NCBI RefSeq assembly: GCF_025398175.1
Contig: NZ_CP099734.1
Location: 434,001-498,000, forward strand
DNA: 64,000 nt
Direction of reading: 5' to 3'
Source: Photobacterium sp. TY1-4
Lineage (GTDB): Bacteria; Pseudomonadota; Gammaproteobacteria; Enterobacterales; Vibrionaceae
The position numbers and the translations under genes are program-made. Below, piece after piece: positions 63,367 to 64,000 of this stretch; within the stretch, counting starts at the first letter, position 1; each line of letters starts with the position of its first letter. The notes below the pieces were generated by a model. It was not told the DNA's origin. It worked only from the letters and a program-made list of their open reading frames with translations, and searched no databases.

Positions 63367-64000
63367 TTATTTTTCAAACTTTTTCACGCCTTCCGGAGAG
63401 CCGACCAGCAGGACGTCCGCGCCGCGGTGGGCAAACAGGCCGACGGTGACTACGCCCGGCAGGGCATTGATTTGATCTTCCAGCAGTTTCGGATCCGTGA
63501 TCTGCATGTTATGCACATCCAGGATGATGTTGCCGTTGTCGGTCACGCAACCTTCACGGTAGACCGGGTCGCCGCCCAGTTTCACCAGCTCGCGGCCGAT
63601 GTAGGAGCGTGCCATCGGGATCACTTCAACCGGGAGCGGGAACTGACCCAGGACGTCGACTTGCTTGGTGTCGTCGACAATGCAGACAAACGTTTTGGCA
63701 ATGGCAGCGACAATTTTCTCGCGCGTCAGCGCAGCACCGCCGCCCTTGATCATGTCGAATGCGCCGTTGATCTCATCTGCGCCGTCGACGTAGATATCCA
63801 GGCTGGAGACTTCATTGGCATCGAAGACCGGGATCCCGAGCTCTTCCAGGCGTTGGGTGGACGCGACGGAGCTTGAGACCGCGCCTTCGATTTCTTCCTT
63901 ACGGGTTGCCAGTGCATCGATGAAGTGATTCACGGTTGAGCCTGTGCCGACCCCGACAATGCTGCCTTTCTTGACGTAATCCAGAGCAGCCCAACCGGCA
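63367..64000 (-). CDS. rpiA: Ribose-5-phosphate isomerase A (N-terminus cut by the window)
   Basis: About 211 residues are visible; the frame runs through the right edge, reading [20 protein letters not shown] at its N-terminal side, so only about 8-10 residues are missing compared with E. coli (219). Interconverts ribose-5-phosphate and ribulose-5-phosphate. VGTGST binds phosphate; [20 protein letters not shown] has the catalytic Asp residues and LTREKI the Lys. It is the first of the minus-strand rpiA, serA pair, separated from serA by its own terminator. Confidence 0.96.
   Translation of the reverse strand, partial: AGWAALDYVKKGSIVGVGTGSTVNHFIDALATRKEEIEGAVSSSVASTQRLEELGIPVFDANEVSSLDIYVDGADEINGAFDMIKGGGAALTREKIVAAIAKTFVCIVDDTKQVDVLGQFPLPVEVIPMARSYIGRELVKLGGDPVYREGCVTDNGNIILDVHNMQITDPKLLEDQINALPGVVTVGLFAHRGADVLLVGSPEGVKKFEK

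Overview
The window is a contiguous stretch of a gammaproteobacterial main chromosome. Gene content and order (a LuxR/HapR-type quorum-sensing regulator, hpt, can, the panCB-folK-pcnB-gluQ-dksA block, pilTU next to yggS-proC-yggTU, the epd-pgk-fbaA run, and large Asn/Phe/Thr tRNA arrays) point to the Vibrionaceae. The fairly high GC suggests a Photobacterium-, Enterovibrio- or Grimontia-like lineage rather than a classical Vibrio; the genus is an inference.

Layout. 1-3.6 kb: a ferric-iron ABC importer (fbpA partial, fbpB, fbpC), followed by a 162-bp element with inverted ends. 3.8-5.9 kb: the HapR/LitR regulator with a likely Qrr small-RNA target in its leader, then hpt and carbonic anhydrase. 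6.1-7.8 kb: a YadGH-type ABC exporter. 7.9-14.4 kb (minus strand): thpR-sfsA, dksA, then gluQ-pcnB-folK-panB-panC. 14.6-19.6 kb: hrpB and the bifunctional penicillin-binding protein mrcB, convergent with an HD-GYP protein. 21.2-22.3 kb and 32.1-33.0 kb: two minus-strand tRNA arrays built from the same 287-bp Asn-Phe-Thr unit, each with a GC-discriminator promoter and the same GAAA-loop terminator. They hold 16 intact tRNA genes, one scrambled tRNA-Phe and one tRNA-Asn relic carrying a GGACTT hexamer expansion.

Between the arrays lies the accessory part: a GST and a five-gene operon encoding an exported oligopeptidase B-like S9 peptidase, a TonB-dependent receptor with haem-receptor features, a GlyGly-CTERM M36-like metallopeptidase with a P domain, a DUF1566 lipoprotein and a small exported DUF1566 protein, with a weak Fur-like box upstream. 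This is the best candidate for a poorly described system: extracellular protein digestion linked to outer-membrane uptake, possibly of haem. The substrate is inferred.

33-64 kb is conserved backbone: mltC-yggX-mutY / trmB-glsB, the minus operon yggS-proC-yggT-yggU-(DUF4426)-rdgB-hemW, divergent pilT-pilU, a structured intergenic region that may encode a small RNA, then ruvX-yqgE-gshB-rsmE-endA-sprT-metK on the minus strand, tkt-epd-pgk-fbaA-mscS on the plus strand, a YbaK-like protein with argO, argP, yggE, serA and the start of rpiA. Regulatory signals visible by eye include a MetJ box at metK and PurR-like palindromes in front of tkt, fbaA and serA. No CRISPR array, insertion sequence with a transposase, prophage or rRNA operon was found.
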